A DNA stretch of 63,376 nucleotides from Scytalidium lignicola (taxonomy: Eukaryota > Ascomycota > Leotiomycetes). The DNA lies in the NCBI GenBank assembly GCA_002812745.2, contig NCSJ02000248.1, positions 1-63,376 of the forward strand, read 5' to 3'. A program made the position numbers and the translations under genes. Of this stretch, positions 31,928 through 43,650 are shown piece after piece; position 1 is the first letter of the stretch, and each line of letters opens with the position of its first letter. Below the pieces are notes generated by a model that ran no database searches, had not been told where the DNA came from, and saw nothing but the letters and a program-made list of their open reading frames with translations.

Positions 31928-34699
31928 TGCTTGTTGATCATTCCTCTTGGATCAGGTTATACCATGATCTAGAAATCTTTATTTAGCATACATTTGTCAT
32001 TTATAAAGATGATTAAAAGGGGGTGTAATTAAAAGGCTTGACGGGACCAGTCCAGATATCTATTTGTCGGTATTGTATACTAACTTGGTGGTCATTAGAC
32101 GCGAGGGAAGAGATCATTATCAGGCCTCGAATAGTTAATTCTTTCCCAGTTATGGGGGACTAGATATACTTATAAAGTCACACACCGTTTAATCGTGAGG
32201 TTCCAGTCGTTAGAAGACCAGCAATTGGCATTGCCAGTAATGCAGCCATAGAATTTATCAAGCTCAGTCACTCACTTGAGTTGTATTCTTCGAAGCTAGT
32301 CAGAAAGTAACGCTTGTTATTCTGATCATCTTGGCCGGGACTGATCTCTGTATAGCAAATTTGGAACCAATAATATTTTTGAGATGCACTCACTTGAATT
32401 ATCGATGTCTATCTTGCCGTTAAAGAGTTGAGTAAAAAATAAAAACGGACTCGATAAATTAAGATCTGAAGGTAATAAATAATATAGATTCTAGTCAAAG
32501 AGATGGAATGCAGTCATTAATAATAATGTATCATTAACTAGGCAAGGATGATCTCTTACCAGATGGAAAGTTAAACGTCTAGTATCAGCGAAGAATAGTG
32601 ATATCGTATTTGAGAAGTACGATGTTAATAATGGTAGTTGAATAGGATAAAATTTAGGAAAGAATATAATTCTTGTACATAATAATCGCTAGTTTGAGTG
32701 AATTTTCAATATTGAGAAGGATTGTAATATTGCTTATAGGTAAGATTCTCTGATCACACTCATCAGATGCGTGGATGAAATGGTGCTGGGGCTTAGGTGC
32801 GATTTGTCAAGGATTGGTATGATTCTTGACATTAGACCGTGTATCGGGGTGCACCAAAGGTATTTTGACTCAGGGGGAAATTAGTTGAGGGAATAATAGA
32901 TTGGAGAAAGTTGAACGAAATATTAATTGGGGGATTACGAATGAATCAGGCAAGAGGTACCAATCCCTCACGCAACTGGTAGCTCAGAACAAGTGGATTT
33001 ATTCACTCTAGCAGCGCCACCATAATATATATATTCACTCATCAGGACTGTTTGGTCACTGCTGGAAAGATTATTATTGAGGGTTTCCTCATCAAAGCTC
33101 GACCAGATACCCTATATGTTACATAGATAAATCGCCCAGTATTTGCTGTGAACTATATACCGGTACTCATATTCTAACGCTGCACTAGCAACGAACAAAA
33201 ACCTGCAGTAAGGCACGGAACTCCAAAACATGGAGGAAAACACCAAGAAACCAAGGATGACTTTTTTGGCNTTTTTTTTGGCTTTTATCAGGTACATAAA
33301 GCTGTTGAGTAAAAAGAAGGAAAGATCGGACTTGTGGGAAATGTGAAGCGCAGGTTACCAACATCTACTGCATACCTTGAGCAGAACGAATACAGCAGCA
33401 AAGTGGCTTCAAAGGGCCTTTGAGATTCAGAGTAAAGTGAAAATGAGCATGAGCATGAGCATGAGCATGAGCGTGCGCAGTGAACTAGAATATCACTGCA
33501 GGCTCATCAAAGGAGAAGGGCATCGAGGGCCTTGTCCGGTCTAACGCCCAAGCCGCTTGGCGCTGTGTGCGGCTGATTGTTTGGCATCGAAGCACGAAGA
33601 TCCATCCGAAAGTCCTCCAACTCCTTTCTGCAAAAAGCGATCAAGCTGAAATGGCGATACTGTATCTACTGTAAACGGGTGTGCATTGGAGATTGCCAAC
33701 AGTATACAAGCAGTAGAGTTGCACAACCTCCACGTTAAAGTTGGTTGTTGGATTGGGGCATTGCACAAGGCATTGGTTGTATTTCAAGTTACAGTAATTA
33801 CCGTATCATTCTAGATCATACAGTAGCTCTTTGTCGCTATCTTGGGTTGCCAGTAGGGCTCCGGAATGCAGATGAGGACTCCACCAATAATATAGCCCCT
33901 TGCCCATTTATCATACATGATGTCTTCTGGAAGCAATCTCGAGGAGATCTCGACCTTCTTTTATAGCGCAGCTTCCGACTGCCTATACGACATCTGCACT
34001 GCATCTATTGCTCCAGGCTCCATCACAGCCTCGCGCGCCCTGAGCCCAGATCTCAAGCGGGGGAACTTAGCGCCTGCTGCTGTGGACGATCGTGGTGACA
34101 CGTCAGAAACCAACTAACTAAAACTCGCGGCTTCACGACATCGAGGCTGTGTCGACTTTCGTGGATTTCGATCTGGCGGCTGAAGAGGAGTTGCACCGGC
34201 TGGGAGTCACACGTCCTTGCGGTATCCCCAAATGAAGTTGGCTTGGTTGCTAATCATGTTTAGTGCGACCTTTCAGCCATGCTTACTGGGGATTACGGTA
34301 CTGTATGGCTGGCCTTCAAACCCCCCGTCCCCCTCCTTTCGATGTTCAATCCTCCATGCTTCACCACCAGTGGAGGATGTTCAAGAGAGAAGATCAAAGT
34401 AAGGCAACCACACAAACAGCTGGGCCTACAGTAAAGGGTCGGAGATGCGGCTCACTGCGTCTGCCTGTGACGGGGAGTCAGCTGCGGAATCCAAGTTGAT
34501 TCACAAGGCTGCGGCTTCCGCTTTTGCTGTACGAACATGCCTTTGTCTGAAGAGCCCATCCAAACTATATCTACCTTGTACAGTGCCAACACCACCACGA
34601 GTGGACTTTTGAGACAAATTTTGTATAGCAGCCCTTTGCGTGTGTGTACCTTTCACTTCAATCCCAGCATAAATGGTATCGAAAGAGTAAATAGTGAAA
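31928..34699. other. Long intergenic region (2.8 kb)
   Basis: No protein gene is supported. 31950-33000 is AT-rich and featureless to me. An N precedes a T run at 33271. From 33640 to 34600, TACTGTA/TACAGTA-type motifs recur (for example 33658-33672, 33821 and 34298), as in the left edge of the window. The right part should contain the promoter and leader of the calpain gene. Confidence 0.5.
33443..33472 (+). repeat. Hexanucleotide tandem repeat (ATGAGC)5
   Basis: Five perfect copies of ATGAGC followed by a degenerate copy. A simple microsatellite in non-coding DNA, potentially length-variable between strains. Confidence 0.9.
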
Positions 34700-37600
34700 A
34701 TGTCTTCAATTTCAGACTCCAGCGACTTGGAGAATAGACATGCCCGTCATCGCACACCTCGGTCGCCATCTTCTCCACACCCGCTCCCTCCCCAACCAAA
34801 ACATAAAAAGAAGAAGAGGCTTCCTCCTCAAGAGGCGATCAATAAGATCTGGCAGCGATTTTCCGAAAAGAAGTTTAGCAAAGCCATCACCGTTCTCCCA
34901 CCTTCTGCTCCATGGCACCCTCAAAAGAATGCCTACGCACCATCAGGTGCGAGTGGCAGGAACGCAAGAGCGGCAAATGAAAATCTTCTTGTGTCACAGG
35001 ATTACGAACGAGCGGTAAAAGAATGCCGTGCGAGGGTTCAAAAGCTGATACGAGAGTGCAAGAGAGTAAATATGCGATACCGCGACCCAACGTTTGACAT
35101 AGACTGGGACTTGAAATGGGAGAAAGGACATTGCCTTAATGGCCTTATTGACACAAGATTCAATATCGACGGACGCGTGTTCTCAAAACCGACTGCAAAT
35201 ATTCCCAGGGCTGTCAAGAGGGTCCACGAAGTATTTGAGAAGCCAACGTTTTTGAAGAACAAGCCGCTTCCCGCAGATGTGAGGCAGGGGAGTCTAGGCG
35301 ACTGCTGGCTGATGGCCAGTTTGACAGCTTTGACCAATATGGAGAATGGTATCCAGAGGTTATGTGTTGAGTATGATACCAAAATCGGTATATACGGTTT
35401 TGTCTTTCACCGAGATGGTGAATGGATCATCTCCGTTATTGATGATAAGCTGTATCTCAAGTCGCCAGATTGGGATTCTCCTTCAGTCCAGCGACATTTG
35501 CTAGAGCAGACGGATCGGGAGGATGTCGAAATGGAATACCGGAAGACCTACCAAACGGGATCCCAATCCTTGTTTTTCGCACACTGTCAAGATCCAGATG
35601 AAACATGGCTACCGTTGCTAGAGAAGGCATACGCTAAGGCTCACGGCGATTATGCTGCTCTTTCTGGTGGTTGGATAGGGTAAGAAGCTCCCCTTTCCCA
35701 TACCATGTTTCGAGGATCATGAGAGCTGAACTTGTCTAGTGAAGGACTTGAGGACCTCACAGGTGGTGTAACAACCGAATTATTAACATCAGATATTCTT
35801 GACGTTGATGATTTCTGGGATAATGAAATCCTCAAAGTCAATAAAGAATTCCTGTTTGGTTGTACCACGGGTCTGCTTGATATAGGTTACGGTAGTAGGG
35901 ATGGAATTTCAGAAGGCCATGCATACGTTATTATGGAGGCTCGAGAGCTGTCAACTGGACAGCGATTACTCAAACTCCGGTAAGATTATTTGTGCACGCT
36001 AATGATTTTTCAATTGCTAATTCATTCCAGAAATCCGTGGGGTAAAGGAAAAAAGGGCAACTGGGAAGGTCCGTGGTCTGATGGAAGCAAAGAGTTTACC
36101 CCCGAGGCCCAGATTGAGTTGAATCACAAGTTTGGTAGTGACAGTGTTTTCTGGATCTCATACGAGGACCTCCTTCGGAAATACCAACACTTTGACCGAA
36201 CTCGTCTGTTTCAAGATGCTCCAGATTGGCGGATCACCCAAAAATGGATCAGCACTGAAGTTCCGTGGAAGCCCGAATTTGAAGAGAAATTTGTCATTAC
36301 ATTGACAAAGGAGTCACCAGTAGTTCTGGTACTAAGTCAGCTTGATGATCGATATTTTGACGGCCTACAAGGCCAATACAATTTTCGCCTACAATTTAGA
36401 TTGCACGAGATAGACTCGCCTGATGAGGATGAATATATCGTAAGAAGCCATGGGAATTATCTAATGGACCGCAGTGTAGTTACCGAGCTAAAGAGCCTGG
36501 AAGCCGGAACTTATTCTGTTTTCGTAATGGTTGTTGCTGATCGAGACACAAGATTACCTGCTGTAGAAGAGGTTATCAAACAACAATGCAGGCAAAGATT
36601 GGATAACGACAAATTGGCACAAGTAGGTGCCGCTTATGACCTCGCGCATAGCAAAGGCGCTGAGTTCTTGGAGTCTAAAGCTGCGGCTCGAGCAACCCTG
36701 GACAAGGCTAAGGCGCGGGGGGCTAGAATTGCTCTGAGAAGGAAGAATTGGGAGAAGAGTCACTTGAGCCATGACATCTTNAAAAAAGCAGGACAAGAAA
36801 AACCAAGAAAAGCGTGAACGAAGGGAGGCTAAAGAGGCAGCCGAAGCAAAGGAGAAATATGAGAGAGAGCGGAAGGACCAGGCGATCCAGACGGAAGATA
36901 TAAAAGAAGTGAAACTCGATCAAGATGACAAGAGCATACAAACAGGGCCTGTGGACACTGAAGCTGCGTTTAAGCCTTCTACAGAACAAACTGACAACTC
37001 TGTTTCGCCCGGTTCCAACACTAATGACAGAGGAGTACAGACAGAAATCATACTGGACTCCACTGTATCTCAGGGGACCCCTGACACGCCAAACTTCTCG
37101 ACAGTACCTCCATCACCATCCTTTAAGGCCATACAAGATCATCCCCCTCCCGCTCCACCACCGAAGCACGAGAGATCACCACACCGATACTCACGACAGC
37201 CACCAAACTACATCACTTCTGATGGAGAATCCAGCGCAAGCCCGATATCAGATTTCGACGATATATACAGTGATGATGATCCAACCTTAAGAACACGCCC
37301 GCTCATGAGCACTGGAGAATCCACCAGCGGTAGAAAGAGTAGAGATAGGGATAGTGATGATGAGGAAAATGCAGCAGATCCCTGGAACGCAATCTGTATT
37401 GTGGGGTTGCGAGTTTATAGCATGGATGAAGGTCTGAAGCTTAAGACGCTTCAGCACCGTGAAGAGGAAGAATTGCATTATCTAAGAAGCAAGAAGTTCA
37501 GCAAGGGGAATGATAAAGGTACAGATGGGGATACGGAAGATTTTGATGACGAAAATCCTCCAAAGAGGGGAAGGAGGAGAGGTAGCGAATCTCGCAAGAG

Positions 37601-37805
37601 ATATGAGCATCGGGGAATGTCTACCGATATGTATAAGACCTGTGATAATAAGGAAGTTGAGAATGACGTTCAGCCGATCCAAGAACGGGAAATAGGTCCT
37701 CCTGTTGCGGATATGGAACAGCTAATTGGGCACGATGGGATTTCAACTACAGCAAGCAGAGAATCAAGGACGCAACTGGAAACTCTGACGAACGAAGCAA
37801 GCTAA
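34700..37805 (+). CDS. Calpain-family cysteine protease with long C-terminal tail
   Basis: Exons 34700-35679, 35740-35979 and 36031-37805 give 997 residues once the surplus N at 36781 is ignored; the frame then reads HDILKKQDKKNQEK and lengths sum to a multiple of three. The C2 protease core holds the full triad: Cys in RQGSLGDCWLMASL (about residue 202), His in SEGHAYVIMEA, Asn in LRNPWGKGKKG. A beta-sandwich domain follows (VVLVLSQLDDRYFDG), then an Ala/Lys/Glu coiled coil across the N, and an acidic disordered tail with three QT motifs (AIQTED, SIQTGP, GVQTEI) and a polyproline patch (PPPAPPPKHE). Calpains make limited Ca2+-linked cuts in the cytosol. This is neither the palB/Rim13 layout, which has an MIT domain, nor a small calpain. 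Confidence 0.92.
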
Positions 37806-38549
37806 CGGCAATTAGCGATACACAAAATGATCAAGTATGGCAGAATATTTGTCCTGGACTTAAGATACCAATATGTCTCCTTTACTTGCTGAGCGTGTCG
37901 CGACTTTCTGTAATTCTATTACTCTAGGTTATGATGGGGCCAGGATCTGGTTATCTCGGCCTATTACACTTAACTCATTTAAATTACATTTTTGCCTCTC
38001 TAATCAACAGACTTATGAGTTCAAGAAAATTATAGTGGATGTTAAGATGCTATACAAACCAACGTGATACCAAGATTGAATATACTCATAGCATTTAACT
38101 GAGTCGAGATTCGATTTATTCAACTGTGTAGATAATCCCAAGGCTACCAAATACATGCCCCTAAAAGTTCGTATAATGACATTTAATGTGTGCCTTCTAT
38201 TATCTCTCTTCGTATCCTTCCTTCAAGAAAATCCCCAGCCTAGAGAAGTGTCTAATAACCCAATGCTGCATATGAAGATAAGGTGTTGATACAATTCTGA
38301 TAGCTTCTGGATATCCTGGTCATCATACATCCACCTCTTCGGTCTAGGTTATGGAGACATTCCATGACCAAGTAGAAGTCTGACGTTGTTACCATCCCGT
38401 AACATATTCTTTTGATAATAGTACACGTGATTGTAAGTCACTGAAATTTTTGTTTTCTGCATCATAACATCTCCGTACAATGTCGTGACTACTGATCGAG
38501 TCTTCTCCAAAAAATCTCGGACCGTCCTTCAATCTGCTGACAGCGGCCA
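37806..38549. other. Convergent spacer
   Basis: 3' flanks of the calpain and ketoacyl synthase genes. AT-rich. No gene supported. Confidence 0.5.
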
Positions 38550-39956
38550 TCAACTAAACTTCGAAAACACTAACGAAGCATTGGTTCCACCAAATCCAAA
38601 GCTGTTCGACATTGCTACATTAATTTCGGACTGTTGGGCCGATAATGGTACATAATTGAATTTGAAGTTCTCGGCCTTATTATGAAGGTTTAGGGTAGGC
38701 GGAAGCATATTCTATTCTAAAGTTAGTTTTAAAAATGGATATAAGAGACAGCTAAAGACTTATTTACCTCCTTGATAGCTAATATTGAGAAAATGGCTTC
38801 AATGGCACCAGCTGCGCCAAGAAGATGCCCAATGGCGCCTTTGGTGCTGCTCACAGCAACTTTGTTGAGACTTCCTACACGCTCGTCACTTAACATCAAC
38901 GTCTCTATAGCCGTGTTTTCCGCAAGATCTCCTATCGGGGTGCTTGTAGCATGGGCATTGATGTAGTCGACCTCACTTGGACGAATACCGGCATTCCGTA
39001 AAGCTTTCTTCATAGCTAAGAGTGCCCCAGAACCATCTTCCCTTGGAGCAGTGATGTGGTATGCATCACCACTACAACTATAACCTCTGACCTCGGCATA
39101 AATATTTGCTCCCCTGGACAGAGCATGTTGTAGCTCTTCAAGAATAACAACGGCGGCTCCTTCAGCGATGACAAATCCACATCTATCTCGATCAAACGGC
39201 CGTGATGCAGCAGATGGATCGTCATTGAACTGAGTAGCCAGTGAACGAGCTCGTGAAAAACCAGCAAGAGCCAGAGGGTGGATACAGGATTCCGCACCTC
39301 CAGCAACCATCACATCCGCATCTCCATACGCAATGAACCGCGCGGCATCACCAATCGAGTGAGCGCCAGTGGTACAAGCAGTGGTCACGGTATGGTTAGG
39401 ACCTTGCAAACCATATTTCATCGAAATATGGCCAGCGCCTAGGTTGATAAGAAGTTTGGGTACGAATAAAGGCGAGACTTTCTTATATCCCTACAATCGA
39501 GTCTCAGCAAAAACTCCATCACATGAGTAAAATTTAGTTGTGAGAGCTCACTCCTTTATCATAGGCTAAACTAGTCTCATAGATGTCGTCGAAGTTGCCG
39601 ATTCCACTTCCTAAACATACACCTGCCATTTCTCTGTCCTCTTGGCTCTCTGGCCGCCAGCCAGCGTCATCTAGAGCCATCTCGGTCGCAGCGAGAGCGT
39701 GCTGAGTGAATCTTGGAATACGACGCTCCTCGCCTTTATTTAACCAGTCTGAAGGCTGCCATTTGCCCTCATCTTTGTTGCCCTCTGGGACTATACCTGC
39801 GACCTTACTAGGAAGCTCCTGCCACCGTGACCTAGGCTCGATATTCGAGACATTGACTATGCCAGAGTCACCAGCTATTAGTCGACTCCACGTTCGTCGA
39901 ATACCAACCCCTAGAGGCGTGATGGCTCCTAGGCCTGTTACTACTACTCGACGCAT
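38550..39956 (-). CDS. CEM1: Mitochondrial 3-oxoacyl-ACP synthase (KAS II type)
   Basis: Exons 39552-39956, 38768-39490 and 38550-38711 give 429 residues. The thiolase fold with its Cys-His-His triad is complete: Cys in [10 protein letters not shown], His in [12 protein letters not shown], His in [14 protein letters not shown], and the C-terminal [13 protein letters not shown]. Type II synthases of this kind condense malonyl-ACP with acyl-ACP in mitochondrial fatty acid synthesis, which supplies octanoate for lipoic acid. The N-terminus ([16 protein letters not shown]) starts right at the fold with no clear presequence, so targeting must rely on the first residues or an upstream exon I could not see. 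The last acceptor is the second AG (GAATAG), giving [12 protein letters not shown]. Confidence 0.93.
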
Positions 39957-40255
39957 TTTCTATCCATTTTTAGGAGCTATATTTGCCTCTTTGTAGACTT
40001 TTTCAAAGAGATGAGGTCACGAGAAGGGAATCTAACTTAGCTGTATTAGTACTAGTGTGTATAGGGAGCTCTAGGATGTTAACGGATACGCCTAAAAGTA
40101 AATCCGCAACAACGCTAGGAAAGACACCCCTGCTTAGATTTTATCATCGTAACTTTTGTCAATTGAGCTAAGGAGAGAGAGAGGAAGAGGCGCGATCCAT
40201 AGATACACATACCCTCTCCCGTTTGGCCAATTGCCAAATTTCTCTTAATAGAGAG
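39957..40255. promoter_or_regulatory. Bidirectional promoter CEM1/CBP3
   Basis: 299 bp separate the divergent start codons of two genes that both serve mitochondria. The GA/CT-rich strip at about 40170-40190 and the TTGGCCAA palindrome at about 40223-40230 are candidate elements, the latter containing a CCAAT-like core. The assignment is inference. Confidence 0.5.
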
Positions 40256-41404
40256 ATGTCGACCAAGGCATGCGCATCGTGTCTCCGCACATTGCAACGG
40301 CAGTCGAGAGCCTTGTGTGATCTACCGCGTCCAACACGGCGTACAACCTTGAGATTTCCCAGCTCCAGGACTTTCACGGCAACAGCATCAAGAAAGGTCA
40401 CGCCCGACCCTCGAAATTTGGCACAAGCTACACAGATACCGCCAAGTGCATCAGAAAATGTGGAACCGGCCTCGAAAAGCAATGCCGGTCCGGCTCCATT
40501 CAATACGAAGAAAGCATCGGCGGCACTTTTGAGAGCTACGAGCGGAGTAACGGAAACGTATACGGCTTATGGCGTAACGGAGGATATGTACAGAGAATGC
40601 GCGAGGCAGGCTGATTACTCGATTCCAGAAGCGGCGGATCTGGATGCCGAGATGCCCAAGACAGAAGAGGGAGAAGACTTGGGTGTTGGTTCAGGATGGT
40701 GGCATGCTGGTATGTTTTTGCTTAGCTGGATTTATCTCNTTTTTTTTACCAATGGGGTTTATTCCTTTAGAAAGGGCCCATTATCGAGTTCATAGTTGCT
40801 ATTCTAGCAATTACAAGCAACAATTACTGACAAATCATATTTAGAACTGGGATTGAAACCAACATTCAGCACCTGGTCTCAAGTAACCATGCTCCATATG
40901 TACCTCCTTACAGCCCGCTTCCGTTGCTTCTCCTCCTCAGATTCACAGATCTGGCAGCAGCATCTTCTCGACCACTTCTTCTACGATGCCGAAAACCGCA
41001 TGGTGATCAACCATAATATGCATGCGCGTGGCACACGGAATAAGTATCTCAAGGACCTGTATATCCAATGGCGGGGTCTGTTGGCTGCGTATGATGAGGG
41101 AGTGGTGAAAGGGGATGCAGTGCTGGCTGCTGCTGTCTGGAGAAACGTTTTCAAGGCGAATGAGGATGTGGATATCAAAGGGCTCGCGCAAATTGTCAGT
41201 CTGATGAGAAGGACGTTGAGGGATTTAGATGAGTTGGATGAGCTGGATATTAAGATGAGTCCCGTGCAATTTGGTGCTCCGGAGGAGGAGCGTCAGACTG
41301 TAGAGCTGAAAAGCAGTCTGATGGATCAGCCATTTGAGAAGGAACCGGTGAAGAGCGATCAACAGGTAAAGAATGCCCAACATGGGAAGAAAGGGCGCAA
41401 ATGA
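40256..41404 (+). CDS. CBP3: Ubiquinol-cytochrome c reductase assembly chaperone Cbp3
   Basis: Exons 40256-40709 and 40845-41404 give 337 residues. The N-terminus (STKACASCLRTLQRQSRAL) is an Arg-rich presequence. The chaperone domain includes FSTWSQVTMLHMYLLTARFR, WQQHLLDHFFYDAENRMVI, KYLKDLYIQWRGLLAAYDEG and AAVWRNVFKANEDVD. Cbp3 with Cbp6 binds the mitoribosome exit and newly made cytochrome b for complex III assembly. The N at 40739 lies inside the 135-bp intron before a T run, so it does not affect the protein; reading through the intron gives a false C-terminus. The Lys-rich C-terminal tail is poorly conserved. Confidence 0.93.
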
Positions 41405-41751
41405 GGTGCTTCCCTCTTGTGTATATCTAGTGTATCATATTCTGAGACGTATTTAAAGGGCATCTATTGCCTACCGCGGATTGGGCGGGATAATGTAGCA
41501 ACGAATACCAAACTCACTGTTTTAAGGACACCTAGACTTCATCGCTCTATACCGTGTTCCCGCGCCCCCTCTTTCCGAGAGATACTTCTCGGGCTGGGCT
41601 GTTAATTTCCTATTAACGACTAAACAGATCAAATAAGGAGACCTGATCTGGATTTATCTTGCACTGCTCCTTTGAGTCATTCCACCAACAACAGATATCT
41701 TCAGCAGCGTCACATCGTAGGACAAAAGATTGTAAAAGACCACTGCGGGTT
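41405..41751. other. Convergent spacer
   Basis: 3' flanks of CBP3 and DHFR. No other feature seen. Confidence 0.5.
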
Positions 41752-42181
41752 TCACCCCGTCTTCTCCCACATCTCGAAGGAGTACTTGGTGCCATTCTCC
41801 TCCTGCACACCCTCGGGGACCGTCTCACCAACCCAACTATCCATCTCAACCTGGCTCTTTCTCATCCACGCAGTTTCCGTTTTGGTTCCAGTCAGCGCCA
41901 AAGGAAACACAGTGTCGCACTCAAACTCGCTCAGAATCCGCGTGATCAAACACCTCTTGGTCTCCGGTAATTCCAGTGCAGCAGCATAAATCTGTGCCCC
42001 GCCAATCACAAACACCTTGCTGATACTCTCCTGCCTACCACTTAGATAAGCCAGGGCAGCTTCTAGACTCCTTGCTTTACAAAGCGTGTTCTTGTCGACG
42101 ATTTCGACGGTCTCTGGATGCGAACGACTAATTACCACGTTTAATCTGTCTCGTAATGGGCGGAATTTGGTCGGGATGCTA

Positions 42182-42213
<32 letters not shown>

Positions 42214-42375
42214 GAGAGATTGAGGAGGAGCGTTTTCCTCGAGGCGCTTGGTCACGCGGGCGAAATAAGCCATTTCGCGGCGTAAACCCGTCCATGGGAG
42301 AGTTCCATTTAAGCCAATGCCCATTGACTGGGTGGCTGCTACTATTAAGGTGAGTTCTTTAGGGAGTGGCATCAT
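41752..42375 (-). CDS. DFR1: Dihydrofolate reductase
   Basis: A single exon of 207 residues, the usual fungal DHFR length. Diagnostic blocks are LIVAATQSMGIGLNGTLPW (nucleotide and substrate loop), an active-site acidic residue in the following helix (LRREMAYFARVT), VIMGRKTWDSIP, LRDRLNVVISR and FVIGGAQIYAAAL. It reduces dihydrofolate to tetrahydrofolate with NADPH, needed for thymidylate and purine synthesis, and is the methotrexate target. A second Met immediately follows the first and either could be used. Confidence 0.95.
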
Positions 42376-43109
42376 TGGAACGGGATGTTTGGAGAAAGTA
42401 AAGACGCGTCCAGTTTCGGTTTGCGAAGTAATTATGAAAAGCTAAAGAGAATTCAACTTTTGAGTTAAGAGAATTTCTGCCTTAGTTATTGACTAATACG
42501 AGCCCCTTCGAGCATCCAGGTTAGTCTAAAATGGTTTTTATGAGTTTCATCCTTCTGCAGCGTGGAGGTACACGGTTTGCTGAAAATGGACGGGTGGAAA
42601 TGATATTGCCTTTAGTCACCGCTTTCTGTATTGAATGAAGAGGGTCCTCTTTTAGCTAGCATGTTTTTAGAAAGGCTGGACCAAGATTTTGTTTCCAAGC
42701 GACCGGGATCAGCCTTACGGGCCCTAGTCATCGATTCTTCCATTCTCAGCCTTCTCGAGCCGTTTCATTTCACAACCTCCTCCTAGACTGGTAATTATAT
42801 GGTGTATACAATCCTAGGTAGAATTCTCGCACAGGTCGCCTTGCACGATATACTCACGTATCTAGCGGTAGGACTATTCAATTGACAGACCCTCGCCAGC
42901 TTTGAACGATAAGCCAGCCTCATCGGGCAGGAGTCGTGCAGTGTTGCTCGTCTAGCATGTGCCGAGCCTGTCAATACTGTATTATCCAATAGGCTCTCGA
43001 AGAATTAGGCAATGGGTACCCTCGGACAATGCAAATATGGCATTTTGTGCTTAAGAAGCCGAGATGGTATGCCATGAGTATTTCCTCGAGATGGCAACCG
43101 AACAACATG
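42376..43109. other. Intergenic region, DHFR promoter side
   Basis: Contains the DHFR 5' flank. No gene supported; short open frames at 42795-42989 and 43029-43253 have no clear content, though the second overlaps the start of the relic described next. Confidence 0.45.
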
Positions 43110-43650
43110 TTACCCGATTTCAACCATGCTACATCCTGCGCGACAGTAATATCCCCTGCGTCATATGGTGCGAGGACGCAGTTGGATACTATGGAGTCCC
43201 TACGTAGTCTTCAGCTTCTATCTTCTCGTACCCAACCTCGACAAAGCTGCTGAAGTCCTTATACAGCTAGGGTGGCATCTCGAAGACAGTGCGCAAAACC
43301 AAATTTGGAAACACCCCACTGCGAAGCGCCCATCACCGCTTGACGCCGCCAATTGATGTGACCCAGACATGCCAGAACAGACTTGCCTGGTCACTGACTG
43401 GGAATGGGTCTACCTCCACCATCAAGTAAGATTCCTCCTGGACCAACGACTACTATCCTCCTTCCAACCTCAGAATGGAATTTCACTTTCCCATCAATTA
43501 TTCAGAGTTTCTTTCCGCCTTTATCAAAGCTCCTGGATGCTCTGATCGGCAAGCTTCTCGATAACCCTCTTACGGATGGGATCTGGAATCAATTGACAGT
43601 TCTCATAGCCTGCCCCAAAATTAATCCAACCGTATCCATCTCGATCACGT
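43110..43650 (+). pseudogene. Relic of an uncharacterised fungal protein family
   Basis: Protein-like segments in changing plus-strand frames resemble a large family of uncharacterised filamentous-ascomycete proteins, which I remember as nucleotidyltransferase-like. They are LRDSNIPCVIWCEDAVGYYG, then after a one-base shift FYLLVPNLDKAAEVLIQLGW, then after a stop and another shift TTTILLPTSEWNFTF and FFPPLSKLLDALIGKLLDN. Order and spacing fit that family. The usual N-terminal and C-terminal parts are missing or unrecognisable, so this is a broken copy. The family assignment is from memory and needs a search. Confidence 0.55.

Noticed and set aside
33112..34740. Small genes in the long intergenic region
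   Set aside because: Open frames are short, on both strands and unrelated to any known protein; better explained as promoter and leader.
40739..40739. Frameshift in CBP3 at the N
   Set aside because: The N lies within the intron 40710-40844; the spliced protein is intact.
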